Below, piece after piece: positions 1-7,944 of a stretch of DNA of 64,000 nucleotides. A model generated the notes under the pieces. That model was not told the DNA's origin and made no database searches. It saw only the letters and a program-made list of their open reading frames with translations. A program made the translations under genes and the position numbers. Source of the DNA: Candidatus Zixiibacteriota bacterium (GTDB taxonomy: Bacteria; Zixibacteria; MSB-5A5; GN15; FEB-12); contig JAOUBJ010000001.1 of assembly GCA_029860345.1 (NCBI GenBank), forward strand, positions 124,001 to 188,000. The letters are read 5' to 3'. Within the stretch, counting starts at the first letter, position 1. The number at the start of each line of letters is the position of its first letter.

Positions 1-126
1 TATATCATAAGTGTCGATGTCAGTTACTCCTAAAACTCTCCGGGCTTTCTTCGGACGCCCAAATTAGCACGCTTCGATCATATTGGCAAGAGACAAACAA
101 CGAATTATCGATAACTGTTCCTCAGC

Positions 127-1035
127 TTACTGACAGGGAGGCGGCAACGGGCCGGCGAGGAACATGTAATCGATCAGGTACACCAGGTCCCCGATGTCGA
201 TAGTCGGTAGACCGTCGCCGTTGACGTCAGCCTCCACCAGACAGACCGGTTCGGCGCCGCCGGTAAACATATAATCGACCAGCGCCACCAGGTCGCCGAT
301 ATCCAGCGGCAAAGCGCCGGAGTGGTCGATGTCGCCGCGCAGGTTACAGCAGTTTCCCTCAAAACTCACTGTTACAATATCCGAATGTCGGCTAAGCTGG
401 GCGGCGGCATCTTCGGCAATCAGCAAGTACTGGTAGCTCATCGCAGTGTCCACACTTGCATCGGCAAACCTATCCCCTGCCACTCCGGGGTTGGCCAATG
501 AGCCCACTGGATCGTCAAGACGGAAAAACGATCCTTCGGACGGCAGAGTCCGTCGATATACATGCACAGTTGTAACGGGGTCGTCATCCCAGACGATTTC
601 GACACTTTCCCCTGAGATGAACTCGTGAGAAAGTATTGTCGGTGGCTCCGGCCAGTTCACACTGCCGAGGGTGACGTTTTCCTGGTGAAATGAGTTGTTG
701 GGGATCAAACCGGAAAGCACGAATCCCTCGCCCTGACCAAGATCGAAAAAGTGAAAGTCATACGGATTGCCGGCTGCTTCAGTCTGGTAATTCTGAAAAT
801 CATCAAACCAGTTGCCGGCGTCATAACCTGCGCCTACCGACGTTTCGACTCGAATCTCCTCGTCGGTGTCGTCGAGATACCCGAAGAAGCTGACCTGGCC
901 GTTGTCAGGGACACTGCCCCCGCCGCGATTTACCGACCCGAAGATCGAACCCTGGGCCAAAGCCACAACGGGCAAAGCCTGAACCAGGGCAACGACCAGG
1001 GCAACGACAATTAGTATCAGGATGGCGGTTCGCAT
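127..1035 (-). CDS. Secreted FN3-like protein with C-terminal dockerin repeats
   Basis: About 302 residues. A hydrophobic N-terminal segment (MRTAILILIVV onward, ending near ALAQ) looks like a signal peptide. The middle (about 130-225) resembles a fibronectin type III fold, with a VEIVWDDD strand and a YQYLLIAED strand. The last 70 residues form a two-half dockerin-like calcium module, GDIDHSG..DIGDLVALVDYMF and ADVNGDG..DIGDLVYLIDYMF. ATG at 1035 is preferred over an upstream TTG at 1047. No cohesin partner is visible in the window. Secretion and the dockerin module are clear; the cargo role is unknown. The gene stands alone, convergent to nothing, at the window start. Confidence 0.8.
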   Translation of the reverse strand: MRTAILILIVVALVVALVQALPVVALAQGSIFGSVNRGGGSVPDNGQVSFFGYLDDTDEEIRVETSVGAGYDAGNWFDDFQNYQTEAAGNPYDFHFFDLGQGEGFVLSGLIPNNSFHQENVTLGSVNWPEPPTILSHEFISGESVEIVWDDDPVTTVHVYRRTLPSEGSFFRLDDPVGSLANPGVAGDRFADASVDTAMSYQYLLIAEDAAAQLSRHSDIVTVSFEGNCCNLRGDIDHSGALPLDIGDLVALVDYMFTGGAEPVCLVEADVNGDGLPTIDIGDLVYLIDYMFLAGPLPPPCQ

Positions 1036-1281
1036 GACAATCTTCAAATTCAGGGTTTGTAACTAGTCCTTCTTACAATTATAACGTCGAGGATCGGAAA
1101 CAGCGTACACTATTGTGAGATAATCGACAGTTTTCGAATCCGGCTGAATAACGGCTTGAGTTGGCCGGTCCCGATTGTGGCGGCAAACAGACTTGCCTTA
1201 GGCGGAATCCGTATGTAACTTGAAAGGTCGCCGGGCGATTGTCCGCTCGGTAGTGAGGTGGAAACTCGTTTGAGGTATTGC

Positions 1282-2037
1282 ATGGTTCAAAGGTTGTCGG
1301 CGCTTGTCTTGTTGGTACCGCTGCTTTTCTTGTTGTCGTGCGGCAGCACTGAGTTGCCGTTGACGTACAATTCCATTCGCGGGTCGGGGAATCTGATAAC
1401 GGTTCTCGTTGAAGATTTGGATCTGTTTCATTCGGTGACGCTGAAGACTACAGGGGATGTTATGCTGGTTTTTGACACTGAACCAGCGGTAGCGGTCAGT
1501 GTTGACCACAATCTGCAAAGATTCATCACTACCGAAGTGGTCAACGACGTCCTTATGATCGGATTGAAAACGCCGAAAGAGGTGAAAGTTTCCGGCATGA
1601 AGCTCACGGTCTGGGTTACAATGCCGGTGTTGCAGCAGTTGACTCTGGACGTGGACGGCATTGGGTCATTCCAGACCGACAGCAGCCTGTTCCAGGTGCC
1701 GGAAGTAGACCTTGTCCTGGCCGGCGTCGGCAACATGGAATTGGACCTGGAAGTATCTCAACGATTGAGTTCGACCCTGACCGGGGTTGGGAATTTGGTC
1801 CTGACCGGGTCGGCCCGCAGACACGACCTCACGCATGAAGCAACCGGCGGTGTGCATGCTTTCGAGTTCGAAACTGATAGTTGCACGATTATATCCAACA
1901 GCGTCGGTGATATCGAAGTGGATGTCCGGGAGTACCTCAACGCCACGATAAGCAACATCGGTAGTATCTATTACCATGGCTTCCCTGCCATTGAAGTAGT
2001 CGACACTGGTCTCGGAGAACTCATCGACGACAATTAG
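1282..2037 (+). CDS. GIN-domain (DUF2807-like) lipoprotein
   Basis: About 251 residues. The N-terminus has a hydrophobic stretch ending in LLSCGS, a lipobox for lipoprotein signal peptidase. The rest is a repetitive beta-strand sequence with recurring GxG turns (GIGSFQTD, GVGNMELD, GVGNLVLTG, SVGDIEVD, NIGSIYYHG). This pattern is typical of the head-GIN/DUF2807 family of putative cell-surface adhesin-like proteins. ATG 1282 is chosen because TGAGG lies 6 nt upstream (1271-1275); a GTG at 1258 has no such site. It is probably anchored at the outer or inner membrane facing the periplasm. Its molecular role is not known. Confidence 0.75.
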   Translation: MVQRLSALVLLVPLLFLLSCGSTELPLTYNSIRGSGNLITVLVEDLDLFHSVTLKTTGDVMLVFDTEPAVAVSVDHNLQRFITTEVVNDVLMIGLKTPKEVKVSGMKLTVWVTMPVLQQLTLDVDGIGSFQTDSSLFQVPEVDLVLAGVGNMELDLEVSQRLSSTLTGVGNLVLTGSARRHDLTHEATGGVHAFEFETDSCTIISNSVGDIEVDVREYLNATISNIGSIYYHGFPAIEVVDTGLGELIDDN

Positions 2038-2112
2038 CAACAAGTTGCTTTTTCGCGCTTCGCGCGCCCCTTCTGCCAGGCCGGACCTGAGTCGGCATCC
2101 ATCTGCACAGTT

Positions 2113-2160
2113 GCGGCAGGTCTTGCGCATCTGCTTTGGCGGATGTGTGTGACCTGCCGC
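2113..2160. repeat. GGCAGGTC hairpin, REP-like
   Basis: GCGGCAGGTC at 2113-2122 is a perfect inverted repeat of GACCTGCCGC at 2151-2160, with further partial pairing inside (GCATC/GGATG). The same GGCAGGTC arm forms another hairpin at 24292-24315 behind clpX, so this is probably a dispersed palindromic element. No T-run follows, so a terminator role is weak. Confidence 0.5.
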
Positions 2161-2294
2161 TCTTATTGTGCGCGGCGGATGTCCAAACCTGCCGGGCACA
2201 GAAACAAGCCACCCGGGATTGGGCCTTTCGCTTTGAGCTACTCACACGACACTGACTAAAATCGCATATTTGATCCATTTATCCATTGCTCCCC

Positions 2295-2325
2295 ATTCCA
2301 GAGATAGCTATCTTAATACTGGAAT
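2295..2325. promoter_or_regulatory. Nested palindromes upstream of haem protein gene
   Basis: ATTCCAG (2295-2301) and CTGGAAT (2319-2325) are inverted arms around a perfect 12-bp palindrome, AGATAGCTATCT (2302-2313). It sits about 40 bp before the GTG start of the next gene. It could be an operator or a leader structure; no regulator is identified. Confidence 0.3.
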
Positions 2326-2366
2326 ACACCAAACTGTGATGTGAACTCCAAACTAGGAGGAAACCT

Positions 2367-2963
2367 GTGCTCACACGCAAGATGTCCGTCAAATGGATAG
2401 TGGCAGCGCTTGCCCTGGTTATACCGGCGGCCTTGATACTGGCCGGACCGGGGATTAGTTCAAAGCCGCAGAGTAACGATGAAGAACTGGCCTATCTGCT
2501 GGTCAAACTGGAGAAGCAAACCCGAGCCGTGATTGCAGGACATTACGGACGCATGCAGGACGGTGGTCCGGATGAAACGCTCGAGTACAAAGAGATGCTT
2601 ATCCGCAATCGTATCCTGCCGGCGGCCGTGGCCGATCCGATCTTTGCCGAGATAGTACCCAAAGCCACCGGTGGCCGCGCCTGGGTCAAAATGGTCGTAC
2701 CCGAGCCAAGGAACCCGAACAACAAGGGTGACCATGTAGCCCTGTCGATGTTAGCCGAGCTGGAAGAGGGCGCCGAATCGGTTTGGCTCAACATGGACGG
2801 CGCTGTGTACTATGGCGAACCGATCACGACCAAGCCGGGATGTTTCACCTGTCATGGCGCCCCGGCGGGTGAACCGGACCCTTACTTTCCGCAGTACAAG
2901 AAAAACGGGTGGGAACCGGGCCAGGTTGTCGGGGCCGTGATCGCGCGGGTGGCAGCGCAGTAA
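2367..2963 (+). CDS. Tll0287-like (DUF3365) haem-binding secreted protein
   Basis: 198 residues. It begins with a signal anchor (about 9-27, WIVAALALVIPAALILAGPG). The body matches the DUF3365/Tll0287-like haem sensor or cytochrome fold, with a single c-type haem motif CFTCH near residue 160 preceded by ITTKPG. Family members often occur alone or as the sensory part of kinases. This one has no output domain, so it is probably a periplasmic monohaem protein. The GTG start at 2367 has an AGGAGG site 6 nt upstream (2355-2360). Its 3' end is partly duplicated in the downstream spacer (see repeat 2937-3034). The function is inferred from family only. Confidence 0.75.
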   Translation: MLTRKMSVKWIVAALALVIPAALILAGPGISSKPQSNDEELAYLLVKLEKQTRAVIAGHYGRMQDGGPDETLEYKEMLIRNRILPAAVADPIFAEIVPKATGGRAWVKMVVPEPRNPNNKGDHVALSMLAELEEGAESVWLNMDGAVYYGEPITTKPGCFTCHGAPAGEPDPYFPQYKKNGWEPGQVVGAVIARVAAQ

Positions 2964-3034
2964 ACAGGCGTCTTGTAGGGTGGCGCTGTGATCGCTCGGG
3001 TGGCCCCGAAGGAGAAGCGACTCTTGTAGGGTGG
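2937..3034. repeat. Imperfect 51-bp tandem duplication at gene 3' end
   Basis: GTGATCGCGCGGGTGGC at 2937 recurs with one change at 2988, and CTTGTAGGGTGG at 2972 recurs at 3023. Both pairs are offset by exactly 51 bp. The first copy covers the last codons and stop of the haem protein gene; the second lies wholly in the spacer. The period is a multiple of three. Confidence 0.6.
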
Positions 3035-3084
3035 GTCCTTCTTCGCCTGCGCGCCGCGGCGTGAACCCGCCTATTGCAATCAAT

Positions 3085-3118
3085 CCCACCCGCCGCAAAG
3101 CCTCTGGGTGGGGTACCG
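3085..3118 (-). repeat. Dispersed 34-bp intergenic repeat, copy 1 (inverted)
   Basis: The reverse complement of 3085-3118 is identical over 34 bp to 25537-25570 and matches 24346-24379 at 32 positions. It lies in a non-coding mosaic (2964-3192) that also holds a hairpin CACCCT/AGGGTG at 3127-3150. No ORF is supported in this spacer. Confidence 0.7.
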
Positions 3119-3192
3119 TACCGTTTCACCCTTCGACTCCGCTCAGGGTGAGGTTGCAGGTGCGCGAAGCGCAAGAGGGCGATTTATCGCCC

Positions 3193-3957
3193 CTACAACT
3201 CCCTGTCGTCGGGGCCGTCGTAGTCGGAGGCGGGCGGGCCGAGCTTGCGCATAGGACGTTCGCGGGTCATCTCTTCATAGGCATGAGCCAGCAATCCGGG
3301 CACACGCGAGATAATAAAGAAACCTTTGCCCAACCGCCAGTCGAAACCCATATCGGAAATGACCGCAGCAATAGCCCCATCGACATTGATCGGCAAGGTG
3401 CGGCCGGTCTTCTCAGCCAGGGCTGTCTCGATGGCGCGGCAGAGTTGGATGTGTCGCCCATGGTAGCCATGACGTTCGGCAATCTCGAACAGTTTGCCGG
3501 TGCGCGGATCGACCGTGTGCAAACGATGCCCAAAACCAGGCATGCGCTTCTTGCTTGCTTTGAGCCAGTCGACAATGTCGTTGGCCAGCGCGGCGACATC
3601 ACCCTCTTTGGCCGCCCACTCCTGCATAATCTGCGCCGACTGTTCGATGGCACCACCGTGCGAATCACCGATTACCAGCACACCACCGGCAATAGCTGCA
3701 TTGAGCGAGTTACCGCCGGACATGACAGTGCGCGTACCCAACACCGAAGGCGGCGAGGCGCCGTGGTCAATCGACGAAACGAGGATGGCGTTCATCAGTT
3801 CCGCCTCAGCCTGGCCGGGCCGCTCACCTTTGAGAATGAGATAGACAGTCTCGGCGTAGGAGAGGTTTTCCATAATGTCGGTGATGTTGTAACCACGCAC
3901 GCGAATCTTACCGGCGCCGATATCGGTGATGCCGGTCTTCCACTTTTCATCGCTCAT
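3193..3957 (-). CDS. Citryl-CoA lyase / citrate synthase-family protein
   Basis: 254 residues from ATG 3957, which has GAGGG about 5 nt upstream. It matches the small citrate synthase-superfamily proteins annotated as citryl-CoA lyase, which split citryl-CoA into acetyl-CoA and oxaloacetate. That is the second step of two-enzyme citrate cleavage in some reverse TCA cycles. Visible family motifs are the N-terminal RGYNITDIMENLSYAETVYL, GDSHGGA in the middle, and the catalytic-type block MPGFGHRLHTVDPR. At about 254 residues it is far shorter than true citrate synthases (about 370-430), which fits lyase or ATP-citrate lyase C-terminal relatives. It directly follows a lipoprotein gene (stop 3959), so the two share a transcript. 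No citryl-CoA synthetase is in the window. Confidence 0.75.
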   Translation of the reverse strand: MSDEKWKTGITDIGAGKIRVRGYNITDIMENLSYAETVYLILKGERPGQAEAELMNAILVSSIDHGASPPSVLGTRTVMSGGNSLNAAIAGGVLVIGDSHGGAIEQSAQIMQEWAAKEGDVAALANDIVDWLKASKKRMPGFGHRLHTVDPRTGKLFEIAERHGYHGRHIQLCRAIETALAEKTGRTLPINVDGAIAAVISDMGFDWRLGKGFFIISRVPGLLAHAYEEMTRERPMRKLGPPASDYDGPDDREL

Positions 3958-3958
3958 G

Positions 3959-4789
3959 TCAGCCCTCGCTTTCCGGATCGAATTGCAGTTTCCCGCCGGT
4001 GGCGCTGTCCGGTCGCTGAGGCGGCCACTCCCCTTTGACCACTTGCTCGACAAAAGTCAGCCATTGGGCTTGCAGTGTATCGGAAGGTGCGTGAAGGATT
4101 CCGTGGGTGGCCAGGCTCCAATCGGTCTCGGCGCGATACATGAGACGCAACCCCTCCATACCATAATGGATCACCAGGAAATCCACAAACGAGGCACTCA
4201 GAGCCGACCGCCACCGTTCTTTGTCCGAGTCGACTGTTGTGTCCACGGCCAACTCGGTCAACGGGACGAGACTGTCGTTCTGGTAGTAGCGCCATGTAAG
4301 GTCGTGGTAGTTGTTTCCCGAGTAATCCAAAAGCGTGATCATACCGTGTTTGAGAAACTGGTACTGCGGTTGTTTGTCCAGCCAATACGGCAGGAGAAAC
4401 TGCATCAGGGTTGGACCTTTGTGGCTGGGTAGCCAGAAATGGATGAGATTACTGTCCGCCCAGGGATAATAGTGACCGGTCAGTTCGTTCCCTTGCCCAT
4501 GACCGGTGTACCAGAAAACGACCAGGGTGTCGACTGGGATACGCATTTGCAGGAACTGGCAGTCCTGCCTCAGCGCCCAGTTGTACCACACCGCGAAGTC
4601 ATGCATAGTGCCGGCATGGAGATGATTCGGTGGATAAACCAGTTTGATGTTTTCATAACTGTAGCTAAGCCAACCGGTCGGTGTTTGATATCGAGGAGTC
4701 AGACCCTCCTGTTTTTCGGAACCACAGCCCGTAATTAATGTGAGAGCCAACAGCAAGATCGACAAGAAAAAGGCTGGAGATTTCTTCAT
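3959..4789 (-). CDS. Lipoprotein of unknown function, peptidase-MA-like C-terminus
   Basis: 276 residues from ATG 4789 (an upstream TTG at 4795 is less likely). LLLALTLITGCGS is a clear lipoprotein signal with lipobox. The rest is soluble and rich in Trp and Tyr. Segments such as LVYPPNHLHAGTM and SASFVDFLVIHYGMEGLRLMYRAE resemble the non-catalytic parts of gluzincin (peptidase MA-like) domains, but no HExxH zinc motif is present, so catalytic activity is not supported. It is followed 1 nt later by the citryl-CoA lyase start and preceded by a strong promoter (4869-4897). The function is unknown. Confidence 0.6.
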   Translation of the reverse strand: MKKSPAFFLSILLLALTLITGCGSEKQEGLTPRYQTPTGWLSYSYENIKLVYPPNHLHAGTMHDFAVWYNWALRQDCQFLQMRIPVDTLVVFWYTGHGQGNELTGHYYPWADSNLIHFWLPSHKGPTLMQFLLPYWLDKQPQYQFLKHGMITLLDYSGNNYHDLTWRYYQNDSLVPLTELAVDTTVDSDKERWRSALSASFVDFLVIHYGMEGLRLMYRAETDWSLATHGILHAPSDTLQAQWLTFVEQVVKGEWPPQRPDSATGGKLQFDPESEG

Positions 4790-4868
4790 GAGCAAAACAC
4801 CTGATTCTTCGAGGTTACGTATTCACTCGGCCCGGCTTGGTTTCTTCGCTAAGCCGATAAGATTCGGC

Positions 4869-4897
4869 AATATAGTCGCACCCCAGGATCAAGTCAA
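4869..4897 (-). promoter_or_regulatory. Sigma-70-like promoter for lipoprotein/citryl-CoA lyase pair
   Basis: Reading the minus strand, TTGACT (4897-4892), 17-nt spacer, TATATT (4874-4869). The predicted start of transcription is near 4862, leaving a leader of about 70 nt. Confidence 0.6.
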
Positions 4898-4931
4898 ATC
4901 GATTATATTGTTATCGTTTTCACAACATGGC

Positions 4932-4960
4932 TTGACTTCGGTGGCCCGCGATATGATATT
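4932..4960 (+). promoter_or_regulatory. Possible promoter for the ATPase-oxidoreductase operon
   Basis: TTGACT (4932-4937), 17 nt, GATATT (4955-4960), about 50 bp before the ATPase start. It is diverged from the promoter at 4869-4897. Confidence 0.4.
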
Positions 4961-5009
4961 GGACCTGTCCGGGCGGTGACAATTGTGGTGTTAGTGAATC
5001 CATGTTTTG

Positions 5010-5792
5010 ATGCCGCCCGGCTTTTGGAAGTGCAACGAGTATCGGATTCAGGCAGAGTTTGACAGAGTGTTGGTGTCCAGTCCAGTGAATAAGCATGAGC
5101 GCCCCAGCTTCATAGAGCGGATACTGATTATTGTCGGCGGCTACGGCAGCGGCAAGACAGAAGTGGCCGTGAACCTGAGCCGTTACCTGGCTCAGACGAC
5201 TGCCGACAAGGTGGCCATAGCCGATCTGGACATTGTCAATCCGTACTTTCGTTCGCGCGAAACCAACAGCGCCCTGGAAGCACTCGGCGTGCGATGCATC
5301 AACCCGACCGGAGGTGAGTTCTACGCCGACCTGCCGATTATCCTCCCGGAAATCAAAGGCGCCATTGAACGCCGCGACGAACTGTTGGTGCTGGATGTGG
5401 GCGGTGACGATGCCGGAGCCAGGGTGCTGAGTTCGTTGGCCGGTTCTTTTGAAGCCGGAAGCTATGAAATGATGTTGGTGCTGAACGGTAATCGTCCCTT
5501 CACGGCCGATGTCGAAGGATGCCTGAAGATGATCGGTGAGATTGAGGAGTCATCCCGATTGAAATTCACCGGTATAATATCGAACACGCACCTGCTTGAT
5601 GAGACGACTGCCACCACCGTGCTCGACGGTCTCAGACTGGCTCGGGAGGTCGGCAAACGAAGCGGCCTGGCGGTGAAGTTTTTGGCCGGCTTAAGGACAC
5701 TACTTGGAGCCACTGAGTTCGATGATGTCGACTTACCGGTGTTGCCGTTGGAACGGCTGCTGTTGAAACCTTGGGAGAGCGGCGCGCAGTGA
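5010..5792 (+). CDS. P-loop ATPase linked to 2-oxoacid oxidoreductase operon
   Basis: About 260 residues from ATG 5010 (a TTG lies one codon earlier). The conserved part starts only near residue 37, and no good ribosome site supports the first ATG, so a GTG near 5070 is possible. Visible motifs are a deviant Walker A IIVGGYGSGKTE, a switch-like IADLDIVNPYFRSRE (the Mrp/MinD-type DxDxxNP) and a Walker B-like LLVLDVGGDDAG. It resembles CobQ/CobB/MinD/ParA (SIMIBI) nucleotide hydrolases. It is the first gene of a run into a ferredoxin and the oxidoreductase subunits (30-nt gap). A maturation or regulatory role for that complex is an inference from position. Confidence 0.65.
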   Translation: MPPGFWKCNEYRIQAEFDRVLVSSPVNKHERPSFIERILIIVGGYGSGKTEVAVNLSRYLAQTTADKVAIADLDIVNPYFRSRETNSALEALGVRCINPTGGEFYADLPIILPEIKGAIERRDELLVLDVGGDDAGARVLSSLAGSFEAGSYEMMLVLNGNRPFTADVEGCLKMIGEIEESSRLKFTGIISNTHLLDETTATTVLDGLRLAREVGKRSGLAVKFLAGLRTLLGATEFDDVDLPVLPLERLLLKPWESGAQ

Positions 5793-5822
5793 ATTCGGAC
5801 GCGAGAAGGAAATAAAGTAACC

Positions 5823-6056
5823 ATGCCCGGCATCACGATAGACAAGGACCACTGCAAAGGATGCGAACTCTGTGTGCGTGTCTGCCCTCAGAAGATCATC
5901 TCGATGTCCAAAGAGATAACAGTGCGCGGATATTACTACGCCCAATTGCATGATCCATCACGATGTATCGGCTGCCGTATATGCGCCCTGACCTGCCCCG
6001 ACGTGGCCATCGAAGTACACTCGCATGGATTGATGTTTGAACTTTTTGAATATTAA
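5823..6056 (+). CDS. 2x[4Fe-4S] ferredoxin, delta subunit of 2-oxoacid oxidoreductase
   Basis: 77 residues with two ferredoxin motifs: CKGCELCVRVCP (about 11-22) and CIGCRICALTCP (about 49-60). This is the classic arrangement of the KorD/VorD-type electron-carrying subunit. It accepts electrons from the thiamine-diphosphate subunit and passes them on through two cubane clusters. It lies 22 nt before the alpha subunit gene. A GAAGGAAAT site (about 5809-5817) precedes the ATG. Confidence 0.85.
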   Translation: MPGITIDKDHCKGCELCVRVCPQKIISMSKEITVRGYYYAQLHDPSRCIGCRICALTCPDVAIEVHSHGLMFELFEY

Positions 6057-6078
6057 CGAAGATCGATAGCAGATACGC

Positions 6079-7173
6079 ATGGCAAAAGTATTGATGAAAG
6101 GTAACGAAGCGATAGCCGAGGCGGCCTTACGAGCGGGCGCCGAAGGATACTTTTGTTACCCCATTACACCCCAGACCGAGGTGGCCGAGTATCTGGCCAA
6201 GCGAATGCCCGAAGTTGGCGGTGTGTACTTGCAGGGTGAAAGCGAACTGGCTGTCGGCAATATGTTGTTCGGCGCCGCCTCGACCGGCAAGCGTGTGTTT
6301 ACGACCTCGTCCAGCCCCGGTATCAGCTTGATGCAGGAAGCTATCTCATACATGGCCGGCGCGGAACTACCGGCGGTGATCATAAATATCATGCGCGGCG
6401 GTCCCGGCTTAGGTGGTATCCTGCCGGCCCAGGCCGATTACTTTCAGGCGGTCAAAGGCGGCGGCCATGGCGACTACCGAACCTTGGTCCTGGCCCCATC
6501 GACGGTGCAGGAAGCAGTCGACCTGACCATGCTGGCATTCTATCTGGCCGATAAATACCGCAACCCGGTGATGCTGATCGGTGACGGCATGATTGGCCAG
6601 ATGATGGAAGCGGTCGAGTTTCCCGAAGACTACAAAGAACCGGAGTTGCCCTCAAGCAGTGAATGGGCGGCCACCGGCGCCGAGGATCGCAAGGCCCGAA
6701 TACTGAAGTCACTATTTCTGGATCCGGTGGGGCTTGAAAACAACGCCTTGAAACTGGACGTCAAATACAAACAGATGATTCGGGAAGAGGTGCGCTGTGA
6801 ATCCTACAAGATAGACAGTGCCAACCAAATCCTGATAATCGCCTACGGCACGATGGCTCGCATTTGTCAGACGGCCATCGACGAACTCGAAGAAGAGGGC
6901 ATTTCGGTGGGGCTGTTCAGGCCGATCTCCCTTTATCCATTCCCCGAGCAGCAGATACTTGACGCAGCCACGCGGCCAAATGTCAAGTCGGTCCTGACTA
7001 TCGAGATGAGCACCGGCCAGATGGTTGAGGATGTTCAAAAAGTCGTCCAGGGCCAGAAGCCGGTGGAGTTTTTCGGACGTACCGGCGGAATCGTACCGAC
7101 GCCCGAGGAAGTCAAAGAGCAGGTGAGGCGAATCCTGAGCGCAAAGAAATCATCCGGCAACAAGAAGGCCTGA
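6079..7173 (+). CDS. 2-oxoacid:acceptor oxidoreductase alpha subunit (VorB/KorA type)
   Basis: 364 residues. The N-terminal pyruvate:ferredoxin oxidoreductase core domain starts with LMKGNEAIAEAALRAGAEGY and CYPITPQTEV, which is diagnostic of the VorB/KorA family. GGPGLGG and GDGMIGQMMEA follow, then a transketolase C-terminal-like domain II (about 245-350). The length fits VorB (about 350). The substrate could be branched-chain 2-oxoacids or 2-oxoglutarate; sequence reading alone cannot decide. It works with the next two genes and the preceding ferredoxin to make acyl-CoA, CO2 and reduced carrier in the cytoplasm. It is followed within a few bases by the beta subunit. Confidence 0.88.
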   Translation: MAKVLMKGNEAIAEAALRAGAEGYFCYPITPQTEVAEYLAKRMPEVGGVYLQGESELAVGNMLFGAASTGKRVFTTSSSPGISLMQEAISYMAGAELPAVIINIMRGGPGLGGILPAQADYFQAVKGGGHGDYRTLVLAPSTVQEAVDLTMLAFYLADKYRNPVMLIGDGMIGQMMEAVEFPEDYKEPELPSSSEWAATGAEDRKARILKSLFLDPVGLENNALKLDVKYKQMIREEVRCESYKIDSANQILIIAYGTMARICQTAIDELEEEGISVGLFRPISLYPFPEQQILDAATRPNVKSVLTIEMSTGQMVEDVQKVVQGQKPVEFFGRTGGIVPTPEEVKEQVRRILSAKKSSGNKKA

Positions 7174-7180
7174 GGTGGAC

Positions 7181-7942
7181 ATGACAACTGATAACAAGAC
7201 AGTTTTTGACCGACCGGTAGCGCTGCGCGATGTCGTGACCCATTACTGTCCCGGTTGTACCCACGGCATCATTCACCGTATGGTGTCGGAAATTCTTGAC
7301 GAGTTGGGATTGCGAGAGAGAACCTGCGGCGTGGCCCCGGTTGGCTGTTCTGTGTTGTGCTACAATTACTACGACACTGATTTCATGGAGGCGCCGCACG
7401 GACGGGCGCCGGCGCTGGCCACAGGATTCAAACGGATGCGTCCCGACATGATTGTCTTCACCTATCAAGGTGACGGCGACCTGGCCTCGATCGGCATGGG
7501 TGAGATCGTTCACGCCGCCAACCGGGGTGAGAAATTTACCACGATTTTTGTCAACAACGCTATCTACGGTATGACCGGCGGACAGATGGCGCCGACTACA
7601 CTGTCCGGTCAGATCACGACGACTTGCCCGGTGGGGCGAGACACGGCCCAGACAGGGCAGCCAATCCGCGTGGCGGAACTGTTATCAGCGTTAGCCACGC
7701 CGGGCTACATCGAGCGAGTGGCGGTGCACCAACCTAAGTACATCCTTCAGGCCAAGAAAGCCATCCGCAAAGCGTTCGAACTGCAACGCGACGGCAAGTG
7801 CTACACCCTTATCGAAGTGTTGTCGACCTGTCCGACCAACTGGGGAAACACCCCGGGCGAAGCCACCGAGTGGCTTGACGAAAACATGATGAAGTACTTC
7901 CCGCTGGGATGCTACAAGGACTTTGTTGAGGAAGAAACCTGA
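7181..7942 (+). CDS. 2-oxoacid:acceptor oxidoreductase beta (ThDP) subunit
   Basis: About 253 residues from ATG 7181; an alternative GTG at 7175 sits inside the GAGGTGG ribosome site. It carries the family's YCPGCTHGIIHR motif (Fe-S or thiamine-proximal cysteines), GDGDLASIGMGEIVHAANRGE for Mg-thiamine diphosphate binding (the GDG...N motif), NNAIYGMTGGQMAPTT, and a late CPTNWG. It is the catalytic partner of the alpha subunit. The start is 7 nt after the alpha stop. Confidence 0.88.
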   Translation: MTTDNKTVFDRPVALRDVVTHYCPGCTHGIIHRMVSEILDELGLRERTCGVAPVGCSVLCYNYYDTDFMEAPHGRAPALATGFKRMRPDMIVFTYQGDGDLASIGMGEIVHAANRGEKFTTIFVNNAIYGMTGGQMAPTTLSGQITTTCPVGRDTAQTGQPIRVAELLSALATPGYIERVAVHQPKYILQAKKAIRKAFELQRDGKCYTLIEVLSTCPTNWGNTPGEATEWLDENMMKYFPLGCYKDFVEEET

Positions 7943-7944
7943 GA

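Larger units (their letters stand above)
2038..2366. other. Intergenic region with hairpins, no gene
   Basis: No convincing ORF with a ribosome site. It contains a GC-rich short hairpin just after the upstream gene (around 2055-2075), a long perfect-arm hairpin (2113-2160) and a palindromic cluster (2295-2325) close to the next gene. Confidence 0.6.

Noticed and set aside
3031-4038. Long plus-strand ORF of 335 codons opposite the citryl-CoA lyase gene
   Set aside because: It is the antisense shadow of a well-supported gene and has no family motif or ribosome site.
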